A stretch of 64,000 nucleotides of DNA, taken from WHSW01 sp963821025 (GTDB lineage Bacteria; Actinomycetota; Thermoleophilia; Solirubrobacterales; 70-9). Below, piece after piece: positions 18,376 through 26,792 of this stretch (position 1 is its first letter; every line of letters begins with the position of its first letter). Position numbers and translations under genes: made by a program. The stretch spans positions 806,001 to 870,000 of the forward strand of contig CAWGCG010000004.1 in assembly GCA_963821025.1 (NCBI GenBank), read 5' to 3'. Under the pieces are notes generated by a model. That model was not told the DNA's origin. It made no database searches and saw only the letters and a program-made list of their open reading frames with translations.

Positions 18376-18993
18376 ATGGAGCTGATCGACATCACGCTTC
18401 CGATCCGTCCCGGCATGGTGGTGTACGCGGGGGATCCCGAGGTACATCTCGAGCGCAGCTACTCGATCGCCGCTGGAGATCCCGCGAACATCAGCCGGCT
18501 GGACCTCGGCGTGCACACGGGAACGCACATCGATGCGCCGTTGCATTTCATCGACGGGGCCGCCGGTGCCGAGGCAGTGCCGCTCGAGGCGCTAATCGGT
18601 CCGGCGGTCGTGGTCGACGCAACGTCGCTCGAGGAGGACATCGACGAGGCGGCCCTGGAGACGCTTGATCTGCCTGATGGCGCCGAGCGGCTGATCTTCA
18701 AGACACGGAGCTCTGAGCTGTGGAACAGCGACACCTTCTCGCACGACTTCGTCAGATTCGTGGAGAGCGGCGCGCGACGGATCGTCGGCATGGGCGTCCG
18801 GCTGGTCGGGATCGACTACCTGTCGATCGGTGACGAGCAGGCGCATCATGTCTTGCTCCGTGCGGGTGTCGTGCCCGTCGAGGGTCTCGACTTGCGCGAG
18901 GTGACCCCCGGCGCGTACGGGTTGATCTGCATGCCGATGAAGATCACCGGCTCGGACGGTGCCCCGGCTCGGGTGGTACTGACCAGGGAGTGA
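18376..18993 (+). CDS. cyclase-family (kynurenine formamidase-like) metal hydrolase
   Basis: The 205-residue protein has the PF04199 metal-binding motif HTGTHIDAPLHF (residues ~56-67), the opening MELIDITLPIRPGMVVYAGDP and the late motif GIDYLSIGDEQAHHVLL. These match KynB-type arylformamidases and related cyclases, which hydrolyse N-formylkynurenine or similar amides using Mn/Zn. No kynurenine-pathway neighbour is present, so the substrate is left open. The gene stands alone, divergent from the PfkB gene. Confidence 0.87.
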   Translation: MELIDITLPIRPGMVVYAGDPEVHLERSYSIAAGDPANISRLDLGVHTGTHIDAPLHFIDGAAGAEAVPLEALIGPAVVVDATSLEEDIDEAALETLDLPDGAERLIFKTRSSELWNSDTFSHDFVRFVESGARRIVGMGVRLVGIDYLSIGDEQAHHVLLRAGVVPVEGLDLREVTPGAYGLICMPMKITGSDGAPARVVLTRE

Positions 18994-19204
18994 ATGTGTG
19001 GCGGCTGGGAGTCAAGTTGGTTCGGATCAGCGTGCCCAGATCGCTCAGTCAGGACCGGCAAGCGCCGCCGGGGTCCACCTGGAGGGAGCAGATCGAAATC
19101 CAGCCGAGCCCCGTCCCGGACCGGCCCGCCGCAGCACATAAGCCTCGCCCAGCGGCCGCCCGGGGGTCAAGGTGCACCTGAACGCGCCACCTCGGCGAAC
19201 CGTT

Positions 19205-19834
19205 CTAGTACGCGATCGCTGGAACCCGGTGGACGTATTCGCTGCTGGTGACCTGCTTCAGCATGAAGTCGGCCAGGTCGGCTCGCGAGATGCGCGTACC
19301 GTCCCTCGGAAGCCCGTCCGGGGCGACCCGGTAGTGACCGGTCCTAGGCCCGTTGGTAAGCCGCATCGGGCGGACTGCGATCCACTCCCAGTTGTGCTTC
19401 CGTAGCTCGTCGAGTGCCCGTCGATGGTCCTCGAGCGTGGGCCGCAGCATGAGCTTGGCGATGAAGACGACCGCAGCTGTGCGAGCGCCGGAGCCCTTCT
19501 CTCCCAGCACGCCGAAGTTTGACAAGAACACGAGCCTGCGAACCCCTTGGTCATCCATCGCGCTGGCGATGTTGCGTGCGGCAGTCGAGTAGAGGGTCGT
19601 CGCGCCGCGCTCGTCGGCACCGACGGTGCAGAAGGCCACCTCATGCCCCGGGAGGCATCGCCGGACGCTGTCCGCATCTGTCACGTCGGCCGCAACGACC
19701 TCCAGCGATTCGTGGTTCAGCTCGACGGTGGACGGGTTGCGAACCACCGCGGTCACACGATGACCGTCAGCGAGAGCGAGCTCTGTCAGAGAGCGCCCGA
19801 CACCTCTGCTGGCACCGAAGACGATCAGCTTCAC
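19205..19834 (-). CDS. NAD(P)-binding atypical short-chain dehydrogenase
   Basis: A 209-residue Rossmann protein opening VKLIVFGASRGVGRSL, with the GxxxxxG nucleotide loop of the NmrA/BVR-B-like group. It continues RVTAVVRNPSTV, DVTDADSVRRCLPGHEVAFC and VRRLVFLSNFGVLG, and ends with the RADLADFMLKQ motif typical of NAD(P)H-binding proteins. The GTG at 19834 puts the first strand at the N-terminus; a GTG six codons upstream (19852) is an alternative. The reaction is unknown; family members include flavin reductase-like enzymes and redox sensors. Confidence 0.85.
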   Translation of the reverse strand: MKLIVFGASRGVGRSLTELALADGHRVTAVVRNPSTVELNHESLEVVAADVTDADSVRRCLPGHEVAFCTVGADERGATTLYSTAARNIASAMDDQGVRRLVFLSNFGVLGEKGSGARTAAVVFIAKLMLRPTLEDHRRALDELRKHNWEWIAVRPMRLTNGPRTGHYRVAPDGLPRDGTRISRADLADFMLKQVTSSEYVHRVPAIAY

Positions 19835-20047
19835 TCGGAATTCCGTTCGCACGCTAGCCCGTTGCCAAGCATGGCGAATGCTACCCCGCGCTGCCGTGCT
19901 CGGCTGAGCACGGAGTCTTGGCCTCCCTGGGGGAACGAAATCTCACCGCGAGGTGAGCACGCCGCCACCGCCAACACCATCCGAAACCGGGCCGGGGCCG
20001 TTCTTTCGAACCGTCGCAAGTCAGCGGGGGTCAACGCGGGTCCTCCC

Positions 20048-20098
20048 GGCGAGCGAGAAGGCGCCCGAGATCACCGCCTGCGAGGCGATAACGGTGGC
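20048..20098 (-). repeat. 51-bp exact copy of a kup internal segment
   Basis: Identical to 13208-13258 within kup and in the same orientation; it encodes ATVIASQAVISGAFSLA on the minus strand. Flanking sequence is unrelated to kup and no surrounding frame continues the homology. It sits in 19860-20110, which has no gene. It is read as a remnant of a second kup copy or an ectopic insertion. Confidence 0.9.
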
Positions 20099-20110
20099 TG
20101 TCGGCCGGGG

Positions 20111-20545
20111 TCATCCCGTCGCCATCGCCGTATCGATGTAATTCACGGGACCGACCCGCTCGACCGTGATCGCCAGGATGACGCGGTCGATCGCCGCCAG
20201 TGCCGAATCGGTCTGTGGCTCGGGCGGCTCATCCGTGCCGGCGATGCGCTGCATGATCGCCGCCGTCGCCGGGCCGATGCCCTCGGTGAGGATCTCGGCG
20301 CGGCCGGAGAACACCGCCGACGGATACGGCTGCGTGTGTCCCATTACGCAGAGCGATGCCCATCCGGTGCGGTGCACGTCGCGCGCCTTGAGGCGCTTCG
20401 ACTCGGTGGAGATCAGCAGTCGTTCGCCGTCCCTCGAGTAGTAGACGACCGACTGGCGCGGCCTCCCTTCGGCTGTCTGGGTAGCGAGGACGCCGATGCG
20501 ATGGGCATCCAGGAACTCCGCGAGTTCGGCGCTCAGGACGCTCAT
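20111..20545 (-). CDS. pyridoxamine 5'-phosphate oxidase-fold (F420/FMN) protein
   Basis: The 144-residue protein has the split-barrel pattern of the PPOX class. FLDAHRIGVLATQTAEGRPR and QSVVYYSRDGERLLISTE form the first strands, followed by KRLKARDVHRTGWASLCVMG and AEILTEG. This is close to the F420-dependent TIGR03618-like group in actinobacteria, which reduce or bind F420/FMN/heme. The start at 20545 forms an ATGA overlap with the end of the FAH fragment, so the two were once an operon. Confidence 0.83.
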   Translation of the reverse strand: MSVLSAELAEFLDAHRIGVLATQTAEGRPRQSVVYYSRDGERLLISTESKRLKARDVHRTGWASLCVMGHTQPYPSAVFSGRAEILTEGIGPATAAIMQRIAGTDEPPEPQTDSALAAIDRVILAITVERVGPVNYIDTAMATG

Positions 20546-20760
20546 GCCTGCTCGGCTTCCGCCGCCGCGGCGAAAAACCCCTCCGGCTCGGCGACGACCG
20601 TATTCTCGAGCGTGCCCATCCCCTCGATCTCGACCCGGACCGTGTCGCCGACCTTGAGCAGGCCCTCCGGGAATGGCTGGCGGACCGCGCCGATCCCGGC
20701 GGGCGTCCCGGTCGCGATCACGTCGCCGGGCTCCACCCGACGGCCGCCCGCGTCGGCGAG
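20542..20760 (-). pseudogene. fumarylacetoacetate hydrolase family, C-terminal fragment only
   Basis: The frame reads VEPGDVIATGTPAGIGAVRQ and then GDTVRVEIEGMGTLENTVV, the C-terminal signature of FAH/2-hydroxyhepta-diene-dioate isomerase proteins. Only about 70 of the normal ~280 residues are present. Upstream (20761-21020) no continuing homology is visible in any frame. The intact end overlaps the PPOX-fold gene by ATGA, so the 5' part was probably lost by deletion. Confidence 0.75.
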
Positions 20761-21021
20761 CTGACCCCGAACAGGCCCTGGAGGTCCGCACCCATCGAGA
20801 TCGCGTGGGAGGCCAGCCGAATGTGTGATCGAGCGAGGGTCAGGAGGACCGGATCAGTACGCCGCTGCGCCGACTGCAGGCTGCCTCGATCGCGGGGTAG
20901 GCGGTGGCGGTGGACCCGGCAGCGAATCGTCTCTCCCGAGGGCGTCGGTCTTGTCGGGAACGGCCACGAGCCGCACCTCACGTGAGGCCACTGGCTATGC
21001 CTGTTTCAAGAACGCCCGCCG

Positions 21022-21450
21022 TTAAGCGCTGGCCCCGGCGAGCTCGTCGGCCTCCTTCCTTGCTAGCGCCGCGTCGAGCACCGCGTACTCTGCTTCATCG
21101 ATCGCCGCGACGGCGTAGTCGATCGCGAAGGCGGCGTCGCCCTCGGCGTTCTCCGCCCTCTTGTTCGCCCGGTCGACGTCGTGCTCGGCCCTGCGGTCGG
21201 TCATGTCCTCCTTCAATGCCGCCACGTGCTGGCTCCATGAGCGCTGCACGTCGTGCCACCAGGCGGAGATTCTGGCCCGATTCGCGTCGGCCGATTCGTG
21301 CAGCCTGTCGGCCTGGGCCTGAGCCGATGCGCGGGCGTTCGCGACGTCGGCCTCGAGGTCGGCCTTGGCCTTGCTCTGCGCCGTGGCCGCGTGGGCTTCC
21401 GCCTCCTGGGCGCGTGCGGCCAGCTTGTTCAGATCATCCGATAGAGCCAT
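21022..21450 (-). CDS. coiled-coil protein, paralogue of 7620-8078
   Basis: The 142-residue protein is helical and Ala-rich (LNKLAARAQEAEAHAATAQS). It carries the block RISAWWHDVQRSWSQHVAAL, then DRRAEHDVDRANKRAENAEG and a tail FAIDYAVAAIDEAEYAVLDA. The last two blocks align with the protein at 7620-8078. It has a GAAGGGAC ribosome site. Function is unknown. The paralogues sit on either side of the Kup-GDH-GH15 block. Confidence 0.8.
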   Translation of the reverse strand: MALSDDLNKLAARAQEAEAHAATAQSKAKADLEADVANARASAQAQADRLHESADANRARISAWWHDVQRSWSQHVAALKEDMTDRRAEHDVDRANKRAENAEGDAAFAIDYAVAAIDEAEYAVLDAALARKEADELAGASA

Positions 21451-21726
21451 ATCCGTCCCTTCAAAGGTCGTGATTGCGGATCCTTCGCGCCGACCTGAGA
21501 CTCAGCTCGCGAACGACCCTCGGTACGCCGACCATACACCCGGCGCCCCCCATATATCCAGGCCCGCTGGCGTGATTTTTTGGTGAAGGCCGCGCCGCCA
21601 TCATCGTCGATAGCCCGAGGAGGACGCTCACAGAGAACCGTGCCGTGCGCAACCGCGGTCTGGGCATCCAGGCCGTCGGCGGCGGCGGAGACTGGACGAG
21701 CGGCGATGCGCGCCAGTGCGCGAGCG

Positions 21727-21879
21727 CTACTCCTCCAGCCCATGGGAGACAGTCCGGCCTTCCGGAACCTCCCAGGTGCAGATGGCGTCGGCCGCGAAAA
21801 GCTCTGCGCCAGCCGCGGAGTTGCCACGCGCCCTCTCGGAGTAGACGCGTCGCACGATCTCCACGTTCTCCTGCGACAT
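21727..21879 (-). pseudogene. SnoaL/NTF2-like protein, N-terminal fragment
   Basis: From the ATG at 21879 the frame reads MSQENVEIVRRVYSERARGN and SAAGAELFAADAICTWEVPE, the standard start of actinobacterial SnoaL-like domains (MSQENVEIVRRxYE). It ends after GRTVSHGLEE, at a stop at 21727. Normal length is ~130 residues against 50 here, and no continuation is visible in other frames. The upstream part of the frame (to 22137) has no recognisable homology. Confidence 0.65.
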
Positions 21880-22098
21880 CGCCCGCGCAGTATCCGCGGC
21901 GGCGTTCTTGCGCAGCGCGGAGACGCTGTGACCGGGGGAGCAGCTCATAAGAATCCGGGTCCTGGCCGATCCACTCGGCACGCAGCGGTCAGCCTCCCGC
22001 ATAACCTCCTCGGCCTCCTCGATGGTGATCTCCTCGGGTGCGGTCCCGGCGGCTAACAGCGGCTCGACCGTCCAACGATTGGAGATAGCGTTCGGCGC

Positions 22099-22521
22099 AT
22101 GTCCAGACATCACAATTTGCTCCCGAGCCTGCGTCACCCCCGGTCCGCCAACGAGCTCTTGGTAGCTCGACTGATGGCCTTGGCGCTCGCCACCGTGGCG
22201 ATCGACCTGTTAGTGGCATTCGCCTTCTATCTCCTGGAGCGTGATGCGGCCGGCACGGAGATCACGAACTACGGTGACGCACTCTTCTGGACAAGCTCGC
22301 AGATGACCACCGTCTCCTCATCGTTGCGGAACCCGATCACGACCGAAGGACGCGTTCTGGCTGTGGCAACCGATTTCACATCGATTGCCGTGGTTTCGTT
22401 GCTCTTCGGCACGATCGCTCAACAAATTCACTTCAAAAGCCCGAAGCGAGAGCGCTCTTTCCGCGGTCATGACGAGGACAAGGGCGAGGCCGCGGAGGGG
22501 CCAAGCTCAACCATTGGCTGA
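22099..22521 (+). CDS. two-helix ion-channel-like protein lacking the GYG filter
   Basis: The 140-residue protein has a first hydrophobic helix (LMALALATVAIDLLVAFAFY), a pore-helix-like segment GDALFWTSSQMTTVSSSLRN, and a second helix (ALAVATDF to VVSLLFGTIAQQI). The arrangement and the W...MTTV run match the pore of K+ channel-family proteins (typically W..xTMTTVGYGD). Here the filter triplet GYG is replaced by SSS. A non-conducting relative or a different selectivity is inferred. It begins just upstream of the integrase remnant. Composition is slightly less GC-rich than its neighbours. Confidence 0.6.
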   Translation: MSRHHNLLPSLRHPRSANELLVARLMALALATVAIDLLVAFAFYLLERDAAGTEITNYGDALFWTSSQMTTVSSSLRNPITTEGRVLAVATDFTSIAVVSLLFGTIAQQIHFKSPKRERSFRGHDEDKGEAAEGPSSTIG

Positions 22522-22563
22522 CATCTACGGCGATGGCGCGTTGAGGACGCGAGCATCAGCACC

Positions 22564-22833
22564 TTGGACCAGTGCACCCTGCTTCACCCGAGCACGGTCT
22601 CGAAGCGCTTCGGTGAGCTCGTTCGCGGGCTCGACGTGCCGCGCGTATCACTTCACGGCCTGCGCCACACCTGGGCGTCGCTCGCGCTGCAAGCCGGCGT
22701 CAATCCGAAGGTCGTAAGCGAGCGACTCGGACACGCCACGGTCGCGTTCACGCTCGATCGCTACTCGCACGTGATGCCGGGGATGCAGGAGGACGCGGCG
22801 GCGAAGGTGGCGGCGCTGATCAACGGCGCGTGA
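22564..22833 (+). pseudogene. tyrosine recombinase (integrase), C-terminal fragment
   Basis: The remnant carries the catalytic C-terminus: HPSTVSKRFGELV, the HxxR box in SLHGLRHTWASLALQAGVNP, LGHATVAFTLDRYSHVMPG with the second His and the nucleophile Tyr, and the typical tail. The N-terminal DNA-binding domains and the first catalytic Arg are absent. The stop lies 87 bases from the 3' end of tRNA-Ser(GGA), the usual location of a tRNA-targeting integrase. It is read as the scar of a lost integrative element. Confidence 0.82.
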
Positions 22834-22837
22834 GCCG

Positions 22838-22863
22838 TCGGGTTGCAATCGGGTTGCAATCGG
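22838..22863. repeat. tandem 11-bp repeat between integrase remnant and tRNA
   Basis: The unit TCGGGTTGCAA occurs twice back to back, followed by TCGG of a third. It lies between the integrase stop and the tRNA-Ser(GGA) 3' end. Arm-type integrase binding sites often look like this, but it may be chance. Confidence 0.5.
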
Positions 22864-22919
22864 ACCTGCTCAGGGCCGTGCGGCGGCGCCGAAAAGACGC
22901 CGATAACGGCACTACTAAG

Positions 22920-23008
22920 CGGAGAGGGTGGGATTCGAACCCACGAGGCGACTTTCGCCGCCCACACGATTTCCAGTCGCGCACCTTAAGCCACTCGGTC
23001 ACCTCTCC
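22920..23008 (-). tRNA. tRNA-Ser(GGA)
   Basis: On the minus strand an 89-nt class II tRNA folds with acceptor GGAGAGG / CCTCTCC plus discriminator G. The anticodon loop CTGGAAA carries GGA (complement of 22972-22974), there is a long variable arm (GGGCGGCGAAAGTCGCC), and the T arm has TTCGAAT. CCA is not encoded. Its 3' end faces an integrase remnant. Confidence 0.95.
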
Positions 23009-23033
23009 GGGACGGCCCCGAAGATAGCGGTGG

Positions 23034-24401
23034 TCAGCCGGGAACCGGCGCCTCGGGCAGGCGCTCGATCGCGGCGTCCATCTCGGTCTCACTGAACTCG
23101 AGATCGGCGAGCTCGCCGCTGAGAAAGTCGTCGTAGGCCGACATGTCGAAGTGGCCGTGGCCGCAGAGGTTGACCAAGATCACGCGCTCCTCGCCGGCCT
23201 GCTTGGCCTCCTCGGCCTCGTCGAAGACGACCCGCAGCGCGTGCGACGGCTCCGGCGCCGGGATGATCCCCTCGCTGCGGGCGAAGGCGATCGCCGCCTC
23301 GAAGGCGGCGGTCTGGGGCACTGCCCGGGCCTCGACGATCTCTTCCTTGACCAGGGCGCTGACGCTCGGCGCTGCGCCGTGGTAGCGGAGGCCTCCGGCG
23401 TGTACCGGCGGCGGCACGAAGTCATGCCCGAGCGTGTACATCGGCATCAGCGGGGTGAGCCCGACCGTGTCGCCGAAGTCGTAGCGATAGACGCCCAGGG
23501 TCAGGGTGGGGCAGGCTGCCGGCTCGGCGCCGATGAAGCGTGTCGACTTGCCCTCGCGCAGGTTCGCGCGAATGAACGGGAAGGCGACGCCGGCGAAGTT
23601 GGAGCCGCCGCCGACGCAGCCGACCACGACGTCCGGGTACTCCCCGGCGAGCTCGAGCTGCGCGATCGCCTCCTGGCCGATCACCGTCTGGTGCATGCAG
23701 ACGTGGTTGAGCACCGAGCCCAGCGAGTAGTTGGTGTCCTCGCTCTTCGCGGCGACCTCAACCGCCTCGGAGATCGCGATCCCGAGGCTGCCCGAGGAGT
23801 GCTGGCCCTGCGAGCGCCCGGCCTCGGTCAGCTCCGAGGGGCTTCGGTGAACGGTGCCGCCCCAGGTTTCGATCATCGAGCGCCGAAACGGCTTTTGGTT
23901 GTAGGAGGCGCCGACCATGAATACCTCGCACTCGAGCCCGAACATCTGGCACGCCATCGCCAGCGCCGAGCCCCACTGGCCGGCGCCGGTCTCGGTCGAG
24001 AGCTTGCGGATGCCGGCTTGGTGGTTGTAGAAGACCTGGGCGACGGCTGTGTTCGGCTTGTGCGAGCCGGCGGGGGAGACGCCCTCGTACTTGTAGTAGA
24101 TGTGCGCCGGGGTCTCGAGCGCGCGCTCGAGCCGGCGCGCGCGCAGCAGCGGCGTCGGCCGCCAGAGCTTGTAGATCTCGCGCACCTCGTCGGGGATCTC
24201 GATCTCGGGCTCGGCCGAGACCTCCTGCTCGATCAGCGCCATCGGGAACAACGGCGCCAGGTCGGCCGGACCGAGCGGCTCGCCGGTGCCGGGATGAAGC
24301 GGCGGCAGCGGCTCGCCCGGGAGGTCGGGCATCAGGTTGACCCAGTGGGTCGGTATCTCCGACTCCGACAACCGAAACTGAGTCTGATCGCTGGCGCTCA
24401 A
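23034..24401 (-). CDS. trpB: tryptophan synthase beta-like, TrpB2 type
   Basis: A 455-residue PLP enzyme. The PLP lysine is in PAGSHKPNTAVAQ, the phosphate-binding loop is GCVGGGSNFAG, and the C-terminal motif is LVNLCGHGHFDM. The extended N-terminus (HWVNLMPDLPGEPLPPLHPG) and EIYKLWRPTPLLRARRLE are the TrpB2 hallmarks, distinct from TrpB1. TrpB2 uses serine with indole or may use O-phosphoserine, usually without TrpA contact. A TTG start at 24401 with GAGAGGAGA in front fits the family N-terminus; the upstream extension of the frame has no homology. No other trp genes are near. Confidence 0.93.
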   Translation of the reverse strand: MSASDQTQFRLSESEIPTHWVNLMPDLPGEPLPPLHPGTGEPLGPADLAPLFPMALIEQEVSAEPEIEIPDEVREIYKLWRPTPLLRARRLERALETPAHIYYKYEGVSPAGSHKPNTAVAQVFYNHQAGIRKLSTETGAGQWGSALAMACQMFGLECEVFMVGASYNQKPFRRSMIETWGGTVHRSPSELTEAGRSQGQHSSGSLGIAISEAVEVAAKSEDTNYSLGSVLNHVCMHQTVIGQEAIAQLELAGEYPDVVVGCVGGGSNFAGVAFPFIRANLREGKSTRFIGAEPAACPTLTLGVYRYDFGDTVGLTPLMPMYTLGHDFVPPPVHAGGLRYHGAAPSVSALVKEEIVEARAVPQTAAFEAAIAFARSEGIIPAPEPSHALRVVFDEAEEAKQAGEERVILVNLCGHGHFDMSAYDDFLSGELADLEFSETEMDAAIERLPEAPVPG

Positions 24402-24491
24402 GGCGTCTCCTCTCTCGGACCTGGCGGGGCCGCGATTGTATGGCGGGGCGGGCATCGAGGCATGGTGCCAGCGGTCGCCTAAGATCGAGCG

Positions 24492-24965
24492 ATGGCCGAC
24501 TCGAACGGGATCTGGAACGTCTACCTCTCCGGCGAGATCCATTCCGACTGGCGCGAGCGGATTGCCGAGGGGGTTCGCGAGGCCGGGCTCGAGGTCGAGT
24601 TGCACTCGCCGGTCACCGACCACGGCGCCTCCGACGACGTCGGCACCGACATCCTCGGCGCCGAGACCGAGGGCTTCTGGAAGGACCACAAGGGCGCCGG
24701 TGTCAACGCGGTGCGCACCCAGACCCTGTTGCGCCGTGCCGACATCGTCGTCGTTCGCTTCGGTGACAGGTACCGCCAGTGGAACGCCGCCTTCGAGGCG
24801 GGCTACGCGGCGGCGCTGGGCAAGCCGCTGGTAACCCTGCACGACCCCGAGCTCACCCATCCGCTGAAGGAGGTCGACCGCGCCGCAATGGCGACCGCCG
24901 AGACGCCCGAGCAGGTGGTTGAGATTCTCGGTTACGCGGTCGCCGGCCCGGGCGTTCGCGTCTGA
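24492..24965 (+). CDS. YtoQ family protein
   Basis: The 157-residue protein matches the YtoQ family throughout: WNVYLSGEIHSDWRERI, HSPVTDHGASDDVGTDILGA, VRFGDRYRQWNAAFEAGYAA and GKPLVTLHDPELTHPLKEVD. The fold resembles nucleoside 2-deoxyribosyltransferases, but the biochemical role is unknown. It is divergent from trpB, with a 90-bp gap holding both start regions. Confidence 0.9.
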   Translation: MADSNGIWNVYLSGEIHSDWRERIAEGVREAGLEVELHSPVTDHGASDDVGTDILGAETEGFWKDHKGAGVNAVRTQTLLRRADIVVVRFGDRYRQWNAAFEAGYAAALGKPLVTLHDPELTHPLKEVDRAAMATAETPEQVVEILGYAVAGPGVRV

Positions 24966-24969
24966 GCCG

Positions 24970-25269
24970 CTAGCGCCGCGCCCGCTTCTTCGTGCCCTTT
25001 TTCGCCGAACGGCTGCGCGCCGCTGCCTTTCGCTTGCGTGTCTTCGCGCCCTTTTTCGCCGCCTGCGAGCGCTTGCGCGGGCCGCTCTTCACCCGGTCCT
25101 TGATCTCGTCGACCGCGGCCGAGAGCTCGTCGGCCGCTCGCCGGGCCGGCTTCGTCTTCGCTGCCCCCTGGCGCGGCAGCGAGTCCGCGAGCCGCTTGGC
25201 GACGTTCTTTCGCACGCCCCTGGTTCGCAGGCGCTTGTATAGCTTCTTGTCGCGCTTGGTCTTGGCCAT
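24970..25269 (-). CDS. small basic Lys/Arg/Ala-rich protein
   Basis: The 99-residue protein has an N-terminal helical part (MAKTKRDKKLYKRLRTRGVR, KNVAKRLADSL). A strongly basic low-complexity tail of KKGAKTRKRKAAARS type follows, resembling the tails of actinobacterial nucleoid proteins. DNA or RNA binding is inferred from charge only. A good ribosome site (GAGGAGAAATC) precedes the ATG. The gene is convergent with ytoQ at a 4-bp distance. Confidence 0.75.
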   Translation of the reverse strand: MAKTKRDKKLYKRLRTRGVRKNVAKRLADSLPRQGAAKTKPARRAADELSAAVDEIKDRVKSGPRKRSQAAKKGAKTRKRKAAARSRSAKKGTKKRARR

Positions 25270-25356
25270 TGATTTCTCCTCGTGTTTCGACGCCGTGCCT
25301 ACGTCGCTACCCGCTCGAGGGCGACCGCACTCGCTAGCCTCTTTTCGCCGTCATCC

Positions 25357-25447
25357 GGAGGGGTGGCAGAGCGGTTGAATGCGGCGGTCTCGAAAACCGT
25401 TATGGGCGTTTTCTCGTCCATCGAGGGTTCGAATCCCTCCCCCTCCG
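25357..25447 (+). tRNA. tRNA-Ser(CGA)
   Basis: A 91-nt class II tRNA: acceptor GGAGGGG paired with CCCCTCC, discriminator G, and anticodon loop CTCGAAA with CGA at 25391-25393. It has a long variable arm and T arm GAGGG-TTCGAAT-CCCTC. CCA is not encoded. An integrase gene starts about 200 bp downstream. Confidence 0.95.
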
Positions 25448-25645
25448 TTCGCGCGCTGAACTTCCTGGAATCTGACGGTTTCCATTCGGCCGCGCACCTC
25501 GGGCATGGGGCTACGCGACGGGTGGCTCTGCCATATAAACGGGCCTGAATCCACGCTGACGCCCAAGATTCCGATCACACGCCGATCGCAAGAAGGGCGC
25601 CGGGCAGACTTCCAATCCAGCGCAATTAGAGCTCACACACAGGCG

Positions 25646-26789
25646 ATGGCCGCCCGCAGACCCGAGGGAATCGTGATCCGCCACCGATCACGCTGCGCGA
25701 GCATGGGCGGCGGCTCGTGTGACTGTCGCCCCGGCTACCAGGCCCAGGTCTTCTCTTCGCGCGATCGAAAGACGATCCGGAAGACGTTTCGCACGCTCTC
25801 CGATGCCCGCGCCTGGCGAGCGGAGGCGCAGTCGGCGCTTCGGGCTGGGACGCTGCGCGCACCGACCCGGACCACCGTCGCCGAAACCGCCGACGAATGG
25901 CTCGCCGGAGCGAAGGCGCAGGTAATTAGGACTCGCTCGGGAACTCCATACAAACCGTCTGCGCTTCGCAGCTATGAGCGCTCGCTTCGAGTTCACGTCG
26001 TTCCTGCGTTCGGCCACATGCGCCTCTCCTCGGTGACCCGAGCAGCCGTTCAAGACCTCGTCGACGAGATGGTCGGCGCGGGCAAGAGCCCGTCGACGAT
26101 CCGCAACTCGATCCTGCCCCTGCGGGCGATCTACAGGCGGGCCGTGGCTCGAGCCGACGTGATGACCAACCCCACGCTCGGGCTCGCGCTACCGGCGCCG
26201 AGGGGCGCTCGCGATCGAGTTGTCCCGCCGGCGGAGGCGGCACGCCTGTTGGAGGTGCTCGAGCCGGCTGACCAGGCGGTCTGGGCGACGGCGCTCTACG
26301 CCGGGGAGAGATACGCGGGCTTCGGGCCAAGGACGTGGACTTCGATGCGGGGGTGATCCGCGTCGAGCAGAGCTGGGACGACCAGGCCGGTCCGGTTGAA
26401 CCGAAGAGCCGAGCGGGAGTGCGCCGCGTCCCCTTGACGCGACCGCTGCGAACCCTGCTCGCAGCCCATCTACTGCGCTCGGCCACGTATGACGACCACC
26501 TGTGCTTCGCCGATGACCACGGCGTCGCGCTCAACTCGGGCCCGCTGGTTCGCCGGGCAAGGTTTGGAAGACGGCAGGGCTCTCCCCGATCGGCCTGCAC
26601 GAGTGTCGCCACACGTATGCCTCGTTCCTGATCGCCGCCGGCGTCAACGCGAAGGCCCTATCGGTCTACATGGGGCACTCGTCGATCACAGTCACGCTCG
26701 ATCGCTACGGACATCTACTGCCCGGCCACGAGGGCGAGGCCGCCGAGATGCTGGATGGGTACCTAGAGCAGGGAGCCGCCGCCCCGTGA
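25646..26789 (+). pseudogene. tyrosine integrase with two frameshifts
   Basis: The N-terminus carries an AP2/SAM-like arm-binding region (RPGYQAQVFSSRDRKTIRKT). A core-binding domain (TVAETADEWLAGAKAQ, YERSLRVHVVPAFGHMRLSS) follows. Near 26310 the frame changes (LYAG then EIRGLRAKDVDFDAGVIRVE). Near 26565 it changes again (KVWKTAGLSPIGLHECRHTY to LDRYGHLLPGHEGEAAEML). Catalytic HxxR, H and Y residues are all present, but the first lesion hits the region of the first catalytic Arg. The first shift is explained by loss of ~10 bp between two GCCGGG repeats, the second by one lost base. The stop is 3 bases before a tRNA-Arg-like 3' fragment. Confidence 0.85.
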
Positions 26790-26792
26790 CCG

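Noticed and set aside
25482..25640. tRNA-like translations ending in SNPSPS or similar near tRNA genes
   Set aside because: These are the well-known spurious ORF ends produced by tRNA T-arm sequence, not genes.
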